The position numbers and the translations under genes are program-made. 64,000 bases of DNA from Aspergillus flavus (lineage: Eukaryota; Ascomycota; Eurotiomycetes; Eurotiales; Aspergillaceae). The notes under the pieces are model-generated. The model did no database searches and had not been told where the DNA came from. It worked only from the letters and a program-made list of their open reading frames with translations. The stretch is from positions 5,146,001 to 5,210,000 of the forward strand of contig NC_092406.1 of NCBI RefSeq assembly GCF_009017415.1, written 5' to 3'. Numbering within the stretch: the stretch's first letter is position 1; each line of letters starts with the position of its first letter. Of the stretch, positions 1-12,226 are shown piece by piece.

Positions 1-328
1 TGGGATTGACTATTTTAATGTGTAAAATATGGAATGTCGTTACTTTCTTGCTGTTGAAATCAATGTCATAGGTGGTGATTACTAGGAATATCAAGCAATA
101 ATTCAATGACCATTTTGAACCCGCCACAAATAACAACTCAACTCACCGGTGCTGATTTCTGCCATAGTCTCAAAGATACTAAGCCATGATTTAACGTCCA
201 TTGACGCCAATATCGCAAATCCACTACCACGAGAGAATCTACCCCGTATGCATGAATAGGCTTTTGCATCTCAGTCTTCTTCGGGCATACGCAATGTCTA
301 GCTAGCTTCTTCTAGAGAGTCACCTCTA

Positions 329-920
329 TCAAAGTCTTCGCAGAAGCTTCGGCCTCTGGAGGGCCACAAAGACATCTTCTACCTGGCTTGCTGGGAGAAT
401 ATGAGCGGGGGTTGGAGTTAAGATCTCATTCTTGCTCACCATGTCTCGGATACCAGACAAAATTTTCTCAAGTGTCACAGGGGGATGTTCTAGCAATTTA
501 AGATAAGCGGTTCTACGAGCGAAAATGGTAATTCGAAGACCTTGCAATGTCTAGTGGTTATTAACAGAGATATCGATAAGTCGCCTAATGGCTTTAGGCA
601 GGCCAGTAATTGCCGGGGATTCTCCCCTAAGACGCTATTGAGGACTACATCCACGGCTGCTTTAAGTGTCTTCAGTTATGAGATAGCTCAACTCTATCTC
701 CTATATACACTCGCTCTGGGATGGCAAGGTTCAACACAATATGATCTCTCTTCTCTGAAGTACGGACACTTGTATAAATCTTAGCGCCTAGATTTATCGC
801 TATTTCAATAGCTGCTTGTCTGACACTCTTTTCCTACCTACGGAATACAACCCGGTTTGTTAAGTATTGATCGAGGCAGTGGACAGGAAGTCTACCGGCA
901 TCATGGACTGGACTGCAATT
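329..920 (-). pseudogene. Relic of a highly reducing polyketide synthase, enoyl-reductase domain
   Basis: Reading the minus strand in shifting frames gives, in the correct order, pieces of a PKS enoyl-reductase domain. Near 910 comes MMPVDFLSTA, like the family stretch before the cofactor site. At about 775-820 comes RQAAIEIAINLGAKIYTS, like the NADPH-binding GGVGQAAIQLA region, followed by SEKRDHIVLNLAIPE. At 600-660 comes AVDVVLNSVLGE, like GVDVVLNSLAG. At 340-400 comes ILPASQVEDVFVALQ, like the end of the domain. At least two frameshifts and several stops separate the pieces, so this is not functional. The ketoreductase and carrier domains that should follow below 329 could not be recognised. 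The match is to the well-known domain pattern from memory; the degenerate order is seen directly. Confidence 0.7.
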
Positions 921-1565
921 GAGCAGGTTTCCGTGATTGTTTGTACCTATCTGCCTATATATAGCCCACTTTTCTCAAACCCCAGTCACCTTATCCCTGG
1001 TCTAAAGACTGGTACTTTTCACTTCGATCAACCTCCAAGGATATCCCGAGAGCCATCGGACAGCAAGACCAAGAACTTAACATCCCATAGCGGCGATAGT
1101 GTAAAATCCTCCAGCGTCTGCTCTCAGGTGGAAATGGGGCTGTGCAAGAGACGGCGCAGCCGCATAGGCTAAGCAGCAGGCGTTCTTGAGAACTAATCTG
1201 ACAGGCATCTCCCGCATCGCCTTAGGGTCCCCACTCTAGGCATGACTCGCCAATACTACCTAAGTAGCTGCACGAGGTTGTATCGGGTGCCTTGATGTTG
1301 GGGGCCTTTTTTCCAATGCTAGTTTTCTTTGTCTGCAATTATTGTCTAGGTGCTTTTGCGCACAGGCACACCGAAATAACTCGATCATTCCTTAATCCAC
1401 TTAGTACCAGGGGCGACTAAATGAACGCAAGTGCGGAGTAGAGACTCCCAAGGCTCCATCATTCTAGTAGATAGAAGCTATTATCTTATATACGCAAGTA
1501 TGTAGCCACCGAGCTCCCAAAACTATTACTATTTGCATCTCCTGGTCCCTTTATTCTGAGTGATC

Positions 1566-2660
1566 ATGCCATCGGTCCATTCAACTCTGTACACCGCATA
1601 TACCTTGCTCACTCTCCCGGCACGTTTGGTGACCTGGTGGCTGTATTATATCCCCAAGTCCAACCGTCCTAATTCTGCATGGTCATGGAAGACAGCCGTC
1701 ACCTTACAAGTTGTGATCTTATTGATTCGATATCGAACGGCGATCAGGTACCGCACTCCCAAAGTATTGGAGCCAGGCCCAGATGGAGATCGATTTATTG
1801 TGCTCCATCCCAACCTGAAAACAGAATCCGCGGTCTATTAAGGAACACTTACCTCCGTCACAGCAGTCCAGCCCACACCAGTTGGCGCAGTCTGGTACCC
1901 AACAGCCCCAGCCCAGCCCCCACGAAAGCTCATCATCCATTTCCACCCAAGCGCCTATGTACTCTTCGGCCCTTGACCCGGAGATGGATGTGGCTGGGGA
2001 CCCACGAAATTCAGTAAGCTATCCGGATGGCCAATCCTCTCAATTCAATATAGACTCCCCTTAGACGCAGACAAAACTTTCCCAGCCGCCGTCCAGGATG
2101 GAATCACCGCCTATATATACACTATAGAAACCCTCCAGATCCCCCCATCCCAAATCGTGCTCTCGGGCGAGTCCGCAGGCGGGAATCTCATTCTAGCAAT
2201 GCTAAGGTATATCACCACCGAGAACCAAGCAATACCTCTACCTCGCTGCGCGCTGTTATGGTCACCGTGGGTTGATATGACCATAAAGGCTCTCTTGGAG
2301 ATGGATCAACACCGCAATTACAAGTCCGATTACATCGAATATGATTTCGGTTCCTGGGGTGCTAGTAGCTATTTCCCCCCTGACTGGTCGGACAGTAATC
2401 CCTATTTGTCGCCATTGGGAAGCGAGTACCGATTGAGTGTTCCGCTTTTCATTGAAGTTGGCACGTCTGAGGTGCTTTATGATAATATTGTGCTATTTGC
2501 GCATAATATGAGGGAGAAGGGCACGGAGGTTGAGTTGCGTGAAGCGACGAATGGGGTTCATGCGACTTTTGGTATCGCTGATACTTTGGGGATGTCGGAG
2601 GTTGCTATAGATGGTCATGCGCGGGGGGCAAGATTCAATGCCAGAACAGGTGGAGACTGA
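1566..2660 (+). pseudogene. Alpha/beta-hydrolase (hormone-sensitive-lipase-type esterase) with two in-frame stops
   Basis: One uninterrupted frame runs from the ATG at 1566 to the stop at 2660 (about 364 codons) except for TAA at 1839-1841 and TGA at 1974-1976. The N-terminus has a hydrophobic anchor-like stretch. The middle reads LSGESAGGNL (from about 2160), the GxSxG nucleophile elbow of the HSL-type esterase family. The end has VGTSEVLYDN and GVHATFG around the expected acidic residue and histidine. The oxyanion-hole motif, normally HGGG, reads HFHPSAYVLFGP and runs into the TGA. Two stops without a frameshift suggest point-mutation decay. The substrate is unknown. Its position beside a PKS relic suggests it once belonged to a secondary-metabolite cluster, which is inference. 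Confidence 0.75.
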
Positions 2661-3566
2661 ACTTGCAAACATGGCGAGAATACGATGTAACATACTCACT
2701 GAATATAAAACTAGGACGTAGATAACCTTACCTTGCACATATTATAGTATAAAAAGTAGTATAACACCTGTACTACGAATCCAACTCCGGGATAGTAGTG
2801 GTATAAAGCACCTAATCTAGGGCTTAGGCGATCCAAAGCCCTAACCAAAGGACCATAATTACTCGTCAGAACACGTAATATCTGAGACTCTCAGGAGGGT
2901 AATGATTTCAAATGACAGCGGAAATTTGTCATGGAGATCCAAAGTGGCTGGCATTCTTTGTTCCCTGTAACTCTTTGTTGTTTATTGTTTTGGACAATCT
3001 ATTGTTTGGGATAGGCTTCAGATCAATCACTCTCGTGAAATGCCTCTGCACCTGTTTCCGGGCAACATTAGTTTCAGTATGCTGATATGAAATGTAGGAG
3101 TAATTGCGATAATGTGCACAAAGGGTCCTGAGCAAGACTATGTAGAAGGCATCTCCCAAAATAAGATGAATAGTACATTGATGGGAGATTCTTGCTGGAT
3201 TTATCGGAATGTACCAAAACTTGCCAATTTGCAGACAACTGTCTAACAATGTCTCAATAAGATGCAAGAACAATCCCATTCAGTGTCATACTGGATATTC
3301 GCACCGCAAGACTATGTCTTTGTGTTGAACACTCCTATATTAGGAAGTCCGCATCACCCTTGCCTTTGTTCCGAAGTTGAAAGCAAATTCTTTGAGTGTT
3401 ATTAAATGCCGTTTGTAGAACCTTTCATCTCATCTTGCCGGACCGGAGATACGCGTCTCAATCAGGACCTTTCCCTCCTCCAAGGGGAATTTGACAAAAC
3501 TGTCCTAGTTATATACGCAGACTGGTCTCTAATTGTCACACAAAATGCTTACACAAAACCAGCAAG
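2661..3566. other. Intergenic, no gene recognised
   Basis: AT-rich sequence between the dead esterase and the F-box gene. A 116-codon open frame on the minus strand (2929-3279) has no recognisable motif and is probably chance. A small hairpin is present at 2818-2843 (TAGGGCTT, 10-nt loop, AAGCCCTA). The 3' half should contain the promoter of the F-box gene. Confidence 0.5.
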
Positions 3567-5633
3567 ATGGATCTGGAGGATCTTCCACCATTTAGGCGCT
3601 TGCCCTCTGAGCTTATCAGACTCATCTTTACCCTTTTAGTCAATGACGAACCCACGAGTCTCCACAATCTCAAATTAGTTAGCAGATTATTCTACAACCA
3701 TGCTAGTAGAGCAGCCAGGTCTATAACCTGCCGCGATATCGTGATCAAGGTATGCGGACATTATGCCTTGACAAAATCAACCGAGAAGATTGTGGCAGAG
3801 CTTAACCGGACAAGGGGTTTCCACTTTGCTCGCCGGCTCATAATTGAAGAAAGCGATTCCACTTGTAAGGCGGAAGCTCCTTGTAAGGCGCTTTCTGGTT
3901 GGCATCCGCCTGGGCTTACTGAGCTGAGACGCACGGATCTGGATGAGCCATATGAGCCTACGTGTGCTGCAACTTTGGAGGAGACACCATTGTGCCCGGA
4001 CACTCGCGATGGGGACGTCAAAATGGGTAACAAACGACACCATGTGTGGAAGCCCGTGGCAGAGTTAATTAGACATCTGCCTGCGCTGACAGATCTGTTC
4101 TTCAGATGCGGCGGGCAGTTTCCTGTCTGTATTCTTGATGCCATGCATCGCTGGGCACCCAGATCGAGGCTACACCTCCAGACATTCAACTTGCAGGGTT
4201 TGGAAACACCCATAGAAGACTCCGAAGAGCACAAGTTGGTGTCCTCGTCACACTTGCATAGCATCATGCTGCAGTACAATGAAAAAGGTGTGTATAGCTA
4301 TGACAACAGCCCCTGCTACCGAATGAAGACTTTACAACGTCTGGTAAAGTCAGCCCCGAATCTGAAGGAAGTGCAAATCACCCGTCGCGAGGCTCCCAAG
4401 AACTTCACGACTGTCCCTATACCTAGTGTTTTGCAAAAGCCCAAGACAGAAGAGCAAGATATCTTTCTGCCCCCTGCATCGCTAAAACTCTTGCGAGTCA
4501 TTGACCTGGTCCCTCTGGCAGCTATGACACTCATCGAATGGGGAAAGCACACCAACTTCTCTGAGCTAGAAACCCTGGAGCTGTGTTCACTGGCCGAGCC
4601 AAAGGCGCTAGTTGTCTGGTCCCAGCAGCTGGAGTTCCCAAAACTAAGAGTCCTATACTTACAGCTCAACGCCCCTGCTTTTCTCGAAGAGGACGCTCCT
4701 ACCACCGAGCTCTACGAGGCCGCAACTCAATTCTTAAAGAGTCTCCCAGCACTGAGGGAGCTATACTTGGAGGGCTGGCATTCAATGGTCTCTTTGGATC
4801 CGCTTGTTCATCACCATGGCTGTTGCTTGCGCAAGCTAGACCTCGCAGGTCCCCAGGCCTGGCAATGTTTAACTGAACGTGACATCCTCCAGCTCGGGAA
4901 ACATTGTCCGCTTCTGGAAAGCCTGGATCTCATGATCCCACGTTCCCAGGGCGACGCCACCGAAATTGCCCTATATAAAGCTATAGGAACCATACCACGG
5001 CTCAGATATCTACACTTACACCTAGACGTATCCGATGCATCACTCGGTAGAAGTCAAGATAACTTGGAAACTGATATGAATCAAGAGTTCCGTCGCGATA
5101 TCAATCTAGTTCGGAATATAAACACCAAACCACCTAGTGAACCATCTTTCGACGAGTTCGGCAATAATTTCTCCATCAAGGACTTAGGGGGCTTCTACCG
5201 AAGCCGCAACGGACACGTCCAACGATTATTTAGAAACAGCGCCATAGATTCGAACCTCGCATGTTCGATCTTCAAAGCCATATCCGGAAACAAGGTCATA
5301 GGCTCATCACAATTGGAAAGAATGATCATTCGACTCCAATGTAGCGCATTTGAAACGGGTACCTTGTTAAGTCACTTGGTCCATATTTTCTCTTGCGCGT
5401 GGTTAGTCGAGCGGAATTCACGGGATGATCGACGTGATGAAGTGTTTGCTACACAGGTTGCTTCCTGTCCTTATGACGAGATTTATTTCAAGTCGAAGTT
5501 TCCGGAGTTTGTGGAGCCCTTCAAGGATGTTTTTAGAAGTGTGTGGCCGAGGCCGGTTGGGATGGAAGAGGAAAGTGCTTGGTGGAATGATTGGTGGAGT
5601 TTTCCTCTTGAAACTGATGTTGTGATGGGTTGA
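3567..5633 (+). CDS. F-box protein with leucine-rich C-terminal region
   Basis: Intact 688-codon single exon beginning at ATG 3567. Residues about 8-47 (PFRRLPSELIRLIFTLL followed by HNLKLVSRLFYN) match the F-box, the domain that docks proteins onto Skp1 in SCF ubiquitin ligases. From about residue 150 to 480 there are repeated leucine-spaced segments such as LRVLYLQLN, LRELYLEGW and CLRKLDLAG, like irregular leucine-rich repeats that would recognise a target. There is no signal peptide or membrane segment. Such F-box/LRR genes are numerous in Aspergillus accessory regions and their targets are generally unknown. The gene stands intact between decayed sequences on both sides, so it may be under selection or recently arrived. 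An in-frame ATG further down would lose the F-box, so the first ATG is preferred. Confidence 0.8.
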   Translation: MDLEDLPPFRRLPSELIRLIFTLLVNDEPTSLHNLKLVSRLFYNHASRAARSITCRDIVIKVCGHYALTKSTEKIVAELNRTRGFHFARRLIIEESDSTCKAEAPCKALSGWHPPGLTELRRTDLDEPYEPTCAATLEETPLCPDTRDGDVKMGNKRHHVWKPVAELIRHLPALTDLFFRCGGQFPVCILDAMHRWAPRSRLHLQTFNLQGLETPIEDSEEHKLVSSSHLHSIMLQYNEKGVYSYDNSPCYRMKTLQRLVKSAPNLKEVQITRREAPKNFTTVPIPSVLQKPKTEEQDIFLPPASLKLLRVIDLVPLAAMTLIEWGKHTNFSELETLELCSLAEPKALVVWSQQLEFPKLRVLYLQLNAPAFLEEDAPTTELYEAATQFLKSLPALRELYLEGWHSMVSLDPLVHHHGCCLRKLDLAGPQAWQCLTERDILQLGKHCPLLESLDLMIPRSQGDATEIALYKAIGTIPRLRYLHLHLDVSDASLGRSQDNLETDMNQEFRRDINLVRNINTKPPSEPSFDEFGNNFSIKDLGGFYRSRNGHVQRLFRNSAIDSNLACSIFKAISGNKVIGSSQLERMIIRLQCSAFETGTLLSHLVHIFSCAWLVERNSRDDRRDEVFATQVASCPYDEIYFKSKFPEFVEPFKDVFRSVWPRPVGMEEESAWWNDWWSFPLETDVVMG

Positions 5634-7807
5634 ATTTGTATATATTATGATTTGGTCTTTGGCTGTGGTGATTATTCATAGTGAAATATGATATACCTTC
5701 TTATTCAGTCTGGATTTGGTGTCACATATGTCACCATCTTGTCACTCAGCCAGGAGACCAAAAGGCAAATGACCTAGCTTGTAGCTTAGATACCTAAAGT
5801 ATGGACGGTGATATGATAGGCTTAGCTTGCCTATTGCTTCTCTAAACTACAAGGATTCTAGAAAGTGTATAATGGACTTGTAAAACGAGGTTCCTATTCC
5901 TCTATTCTCAATGACTAGATGCCAGTGCCGCGTCGGAATACAAGCGAGCTGCTTCAGCACGAGTCAAATTGGATGGGTAGTCACTGGCATAGCCTCTGTC
6001 TGATGCATTCGACTCCACTATTGATAACCTCTAAGTTGATAGAATTATCCCTATTGAATCTATATATTGGAATACGATGACCCTCAATTGCTCTGGTGAT
6101 AGCCCTTAATCAGCGGCTTCCCTATGAACCCTAAGTGTTTGCTTTCGGGCTGCAAGAAGTACCATTCTTCAACTTCTATAAGCAGTTTAGGAACAGACTC
6201 CATGATCAGCCCCTTCCAGTTGGAGGATCGCATCCGCAGTTCGCGGAGAAACGCATAGGCCGGGATACCCCATAGGTATGACTGGATATTCTCTGCTATT
6301 CTTACGTCTCTGCCCAGTAGCCCTAGTGACCCAGTGCCGCCTGCGCAGCCCTTTGCAATCATAGCAGGTAAATCGATTTTTAGAAAGTTCCGTAAGGCAG
6401 CCTGCTGGGAGTGATCTAGAGGCAGTGACGTGTCTGCCTACTGTAGATGCCTTTCTAATTTCCATGTGACAATTTGTAGATAAATATCTTCGGAGCCTTA
6501 TCTGAAACCGGACGCCAAGTTACTGCCAGTGGCAGGGTCTTTGTTCAGGGACATCAGAAGGTATGTAAATCGATAGGCTTAGGCTTAGGCCGTAGGGCTT
6601 CCTTTGTAAAAGCTACCGATGAAAAACTCTGCTCATAACATGGGAAAAGTCGGTATCATAAGACTGCTGTGTCTGAGGTATTCAGACATCCATGGACCAC
6701 GCCCAGTTCTCTGGTGAGTACAGACATCCACGAGCCGTCCGGCTCTTTTACCCAATTTCCGTATCTGCTCAAAATGACCTACAGGCCCTGGGGCATTCAC
6801 CTTGAACCGCCGGGTCCTCAAACAGGTTGGCCTGTTGTAGCTCCTAGATTGGCACTGCGGTAATTGGACTTAAACTACTCAAGACTTTCGAGAGGGATAT
6901 AAGCTATATGACGATCTCTTCTTAGTCTCCGATGGCGGAGGTGTGTTGAGCCTGAACAGGTGTTTATAATGTGACCTCGATGCAACATGGGCATTGATGG
7001 CATCTTGAGTATATTCGATGTTAATAGGAACGTGTAACGGCTATTCGTGATAAATGAGGAGATAATGTGTTAGCACTGCGTATATGTCACTCTCTACAAG
7101 TATTCGAAGAGACGCCATGTTGACTATCCTTCGTACTTGAGTTTGGGAGAGAGCGATGAATGTACCAAGGATGGTATTGTTTGCAACCATTATGTCAGTA
7201 TAGAACTCTCATCAGTGGTTACCTTACATTATCTGTAGGTTAATTTAAACATATCCTGGAGGTCCTGTGCAATGTCAGACGTATATGCCCCGATATGTCT
7301 GTTGTCCTGTCTCTTATTAGCTCAGTATAGCCGGCCCTTTTGAATAAGACTAGCTTGGCTTCAGAGTATCTTCGTGTCACAGTTCGCGCGCGTTTACTGT
7401 GTGCATAAAGGCCCACCTTGTTACTGGCGACAGCGCATCCTAAAAAGGAAATACAGCACGCGAACGTTCTTCCCGTGATGAAGATATTGAAATCACGAAT
7501 AGAGGTACACACATGCGTGCAAGACAAGATTCGGTGGGATACTCAAGACTGCCTATTTCAAGACTCCAACCTTGCAGGGACTCTCCTGGGTGATGATTGA
7601 TCAAGCATAGATGCAGTCTTCTTTATGGGAAAGACGTTGCCAACCATTTTCTTTCTCAATGCGTTCCTGATCGGATGGCCTAAACTGTTAAACCCCACTG
7701 TGAGTAGCCTGCAATTCATCGGGTTTTGGTCATCGCGCGTGTATACTCAGTATAGAGGCGGTTTTTTCAACTGTTCTCCGATAAAAGAATAGTAGCCTTA
7801 TAATTGA
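5634..7807. other. Intergenic, no gene recognised
   Basis: Only short open frames without family resemblance on either strand (for example minus 6084-6465, minus 7240-7527). No terminal repeats, transposase motifs or RNA genes were seen. A short tandem TAGGCT-type repeat occurs near 6576-6590. Confidence 0.45.
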
Positions 7808-10800
7808 CTACCACTTCTGACCACCGTAGGATGCAATGACTAGCGCTCCGCGCAAGAGACGAGGATCCTTAATAGGATGGATGCCAGCCTCCCAAGGCGA
7901 AGCCTCACAGCTGGCAAGTCTATAGTTTTTGTGTGTAGCTATCTCCTCGGATAGCCGAATTGACGCCTCCAGTTGAGGTGATATCATAATCAGCCGTGGT
8001 CGCCCGAAAGTCACCGATTTGGAGGTCGATTTTCTGTGAGAGGAAGTCCTGCAAACTAATATATACCAGTTAGCAAGCATTTCTGAGTAAGACTTTTGCA
8101 AGACATCCTTGTCTTTCTTACCTATCAATGAAGACTTTTACTCGGTAATCTCGAATTCGGGGTCGATTGCCTCTTCCATCACTTCTTCTTCTTTCTCTTT
8201 CTATTTATCTTTCTTCTCTTCTTTTTGCCACCATTTTCTTAACATCCTCATAGTTTAAGAAAAGGGACAGGATCCAGTCTGGTTCTTCTTCCCAGCGAAA
8301 CTGGAGTATCAAGTTTGGTATGGCAACTAGGAAGACCAGACACATGATCAAGTATGCGAGTCAGCAGTCTTAGATCGGTATATTCAAGCACTCTTTCCTC
8401 GACCTTATTCATATCCACTTCTGGGAAACATATTACACAACCAAGGTGGGACTTTCAATTGCTTGTCGCCACTGAATACGTAATATCCCTTATACCGCAT
8501 TCCACCGTTTGTTATCCAATTGGATGAGTACTGACAATAGGCACTCGTGGTTTTGTCACAATGCCTTTGTCCTCAAAGTCTGCTGACCATTTACATACCT
8601 GTTCCTTTTACCGTAGTAAAGATTATCGCCATGACCGTCCATGTATCAGACAATCAGGTATTTTCAGGGAGGCATCCATAAATGGTAGGGTGTGGTGTGG
8701 CGTTCTCAATGTAGGTCTTTAGTATGACTTCGGCGATGTCTAGAAATGTCATCTGCTTGTCATGAAGCGTCTCTGGTAGTCTTTTATCAAATTTGATGTA
8801 CCCTTGGATGTTACCTGCCGCAGGGGTACCAGCCTGGGGTAACGTCAGTAGCGTACGCACGCCTCGTTAATGGTATAGATCAATCATTGTTTTCCAAGTA
8901 TTCGCCGTGTTGCCTATCCACTTGGCCTGGCCCATTGATATCATGTTAGCGCCTGCTGGCTCCATGGGGTCGTCACAATATTGTCTCTCACATCACTCGA
9001 CAGGCCAAATAACCGATTCTTTATCCAGTAGGAGAGACACTCTAGCCGGGTCATAATGCCCTCGCCGAGCTCATAGTCTGGCTCTATCGATGGATTTCTG
9101 TCGTGGAGTAAAATTTGTTCCAGGCGGATATCTAAAGCATCACCAACGGTCGTTAAAGCCCGGCTACCCTCGCGAGAGACCTTAATAGTTTGTTCCATGA
9201 CAGGACAAAACCGTGTGTTTCCTCTGGCTTGTGATTGGAGCTGGATTCATTTTTATCGAGATCAGAATCACTGCTTTAATCTCTCCTCCAGACCTCCCAA
9301 TCCATAGAGCTGTATCTATTCAAAGGGGGGTCAGCGACTCAGCCATTGGCTTTATTATGCAGTTCGTCCTAGTGGGAGAGTTGCTGGACGAAGATATGAG
9401 TCTTTCCGTGAGAATGTTCTTCTGGGACATGAGTCGGCGAAAAGTTCTGGCCATCGGTTATCCATAGAGTGAGACATCGTGAATCGACGGAGAGATAATA
9501 TACGATACATGTCTGGTACTTTCTCACGAGTGATAGCATAGACCAGTGGTATCTGATCATCCTGACTCCTCGCCTATCATCGAGGTCCTTTCTGCCCACT
9601 GGAGTACCATAGCTAACATAAATCCATAGAAGAAAGAGCCCGCTCCCTTCATAGAGGAAACATATGTAATTCTATTGCCGCAGGCTAGAATGTTCATGGT
9701 CATGAGTCTAAGCAGTATCTTGATGATGATCCTTTAGGAAGGCATAACTAAGCGGCTTGTATAACGGGATGTTGGCCAAGTGGAGTCACTAATAGGTCCA
9801 GCTCCTTTTCTTTTGTTTCCTCAGGAAGGGGTCTCATCTGTACTGATTCTTTCTTGTGCCGGTTTATTACCTTCGTAAAATCCGTCGCTGCATTCCTATT
9901 CTGTTGTAGGATGCTTTGGACTAGATCGCCCCTATCCAAAGACCAGCCCGATATCATCTTATTCAACTGTTACGTTGCTCATATCGCGCGATTCTCTCAT
10001 GGCCCACTCGTTGAATGTATATCTGGTTCATTGATCGGTTGCTTTCGACGCGCATAGATAGACTGCTATTGGTTAAGGAAAAGCTAAATGATACGGCAAA
10101 GGTCCCGTCTAGTATATAGTAGGTCCTTGACGTCTCTACCATTTTCCAACTTATAGTGGTTAGTATACCTTGCCTTCCTTGCTTCTGCTGGGTTGCCAGT
10201 CCTAGGGTTTCTGAGGTCATTTCGGTAATTATCTCATACCCTCTCATTTCGGTATATGTAGTACACAGAATAAGCAGACGACAGAATAAAACACATTGAC
10301 TCCGTCGAGAAGTTCCTAACAGGGAAATTGTCACGTTCGCCGGGAGGCTGCGAATCCAGATGGTGAACCTTTCCTCGTGGATCTTGGTCATGTTATCTGC
10401 AATCTCATCGCAGAAGACAGCCCGTAGACTAGGAGGGATATAGTAGTTTCCATTCACAGGTTGACCGTACCGTGTCGCCTTGCTGTCATTACTAACCAGA
10501 ACAGCCTCACTTTATCAGTCATCTTGGAGTGAGACATGGTGATGAATGATAGGTTAGTGGATGATGAGGCAAGAGAGTACAGACGCATCATAGTAGTCTG
10601 CCTGACTAGTCGGGGTCACGGTATCCAAGGCCTTTTCAAGTCCGACGCAAAATCTTGGAGCCCTTTGGTTGTTCGCCCCTGAGGTTATATGCGTGTAGAG
10701 GCGTCAAGAAGGCGATATCTACACCTAGTTAGGGAACTGGTTCTACCTCTTGACCTTGGATAAATTCGCTGCCAGATGTCCTTGTATAGCTTTCGCATTC

Positions 10801-11783
10801 TTTGCTCATCGGATGCTCGGAGCTTAATTGACGAAGTCGCAGCTGATATACCATCTGAGTCCTCGACTGTTCTTTGTCCGTGTCTCCAATTGTCAAGTCC
10901 TCGGTAGACTTACAAAGAGAATAGTTGCTCCGTGCAGCTCCGTTCATCTTCCATGTAGTTTTCCCGACTATGTGGACATTGTGTGTTCAGTGAAGAGCAG
11001 CGCATGCCTTATGCTAGAATCAATAACGATTCCATTATTTTGCCAAGCGGGCCTATGGCCAGCTTTATTACCGAATCATATCTTGTTTGAGTGTCCTGCT
11101 GCTCATTCTGTTCAGCTAGTTCCAGTGTTCTTGAACACCATCTCTAGAAGTCGAATCTGGCGTGATTGACACAAATGTTAGAGACTCGAAAATGGGTAGC
11201 GGCATACAAGATGCGAGTAGAAGTTTCCTCAGGCCTTTTCGCACAACCATGATTTAGATGCTCTGTTGCAGCCTTTAACGCAGCCTTGTCTACATCGAAT
11301 GTTGTAGCATTGCCAAACAGTCTTTTTATACATTAAGACGCGGTGTTCAAAGATTCTGTGGTACAGATTTCGAGGCCGAATCCTTTATCAAAAGTTGTAC
11401 TCAATTAATATATAGAATCCATAGAAACCTCTCAATGAACGGGTCGCTTTGACATTTCCGTTCGAGTCGAAGTATGTTTGAGTCTGGAAAGGAGATGAGT
11501 ATACACAGGTAAGTGGACTGCTTATGTACCCTTCTAGAAGGGCAGTATTCACCAGTATTTGGTGAATACTTTCACTCGCTGATACTACTCTGCTCCTTGG
11601 AAGGAATTGAAGTCCTCCTTCATGAAAATAGATCTTCACTAGGTGCCATACGGAAATCAGCCGATCTAGTCCAAATGCAGCTAATTCAATATGCCGGAAA
11701 TCGAGCCATTTCCGGATGAATAGACTGTCAACGCTCGTGATTATGCCAAGAAAATAGTATAATCTAGCTATCAACGAAGTCAA
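7808..11783 (-). pseudogene. Decayed coding sequence of unknown family
   Basis: Across this stretch the minus strand carries protein-like fragments in changing frames, broken by stops. Examples are near 11400-11720 (residues such as GLDRLISVWHLVKIYFHEGG and FQTQTYFDSNGNVKA), 11170-11300 (ALKAATEHLNHGC), 11040-11140 (SRTLELAEQNEQQDT), 9750-9960 (KMISGWSLDRGDLVQSIL), 8941-9198 (SREGSRALTTVGDALDIRLE) and 7808-8128. Their composition is that of folded proteins, and the order on a single strand suggests one or two ancestral genes. I could not recognise the family. The fragment VDIAFLTPLHAYN faintly recalls the tail of fungal Zn2Cys6 regulators, but this is too weak to name. No intact frame exceeds about 165 codons. 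Confidence 0.4.
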
Positions 11784-11789
11784 AGTCCA

Positions 11790-12226
11790 AAATTAGGGTT
11801 ATCAACAGATGCTTATCAGACTTTTGCCTCGTGGCCATAGCGGCCAATGACGGGCACGAAGGGGGCCGGGATGATGGTGCAGACTTATCAGTCTTGATGA
11901 CCTCCTCATTTCCTTATCGGGGCACGTCCCATGTCCTCATGCATACTAATCCCCCCGGATTCCCTTCCCTGTCATTTATCTCAAGCTCATGCTACCCTCT
12001 CGGAGTCTCCGGGGTATGCTTGACACCCCTACATCCATTTGCATTTATCCAGAGGACTATTGGCATATCGTTACTGCTTACAGCTGGGGTTGCATCGAGC
12101 CCTAATTGACCCCACCCCCTTGCATCGTGCATCTTCAGGGTGATCCTCAAGCTTGGTGTGGAATTCCAACACTACAATTCTCTGAACACACACCCTTCTA
12201 CGAATTGAAAGACATTTCTCGACGAC
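11790..12226 (+). promoter_or_regulatory. GATA-rich promoter region of the NCS1 permease
   Basis: Upstream of the permease ATG (12227) there are four HGATAR sites on the minus strand, seen on the plus strand as TTATCA at 11813-11818, TTATCA at 11885-11890, TTATCG at 11914-11919 and TTATCT at 11976-11981. HGATAR is the known binding core of AreA-type nitrogen regulators. The closest pairs lie about 30-60 bp apart. Nitrogen control of this permease is inference; the sites are seen directly. Confidence 0.5.

Noticed and set aside
2929..3279. 116-codon open frame on the minus strand
   Set aside because: AT-rich sequence with no motif and unusual composition; no link to a neighbouring gene.
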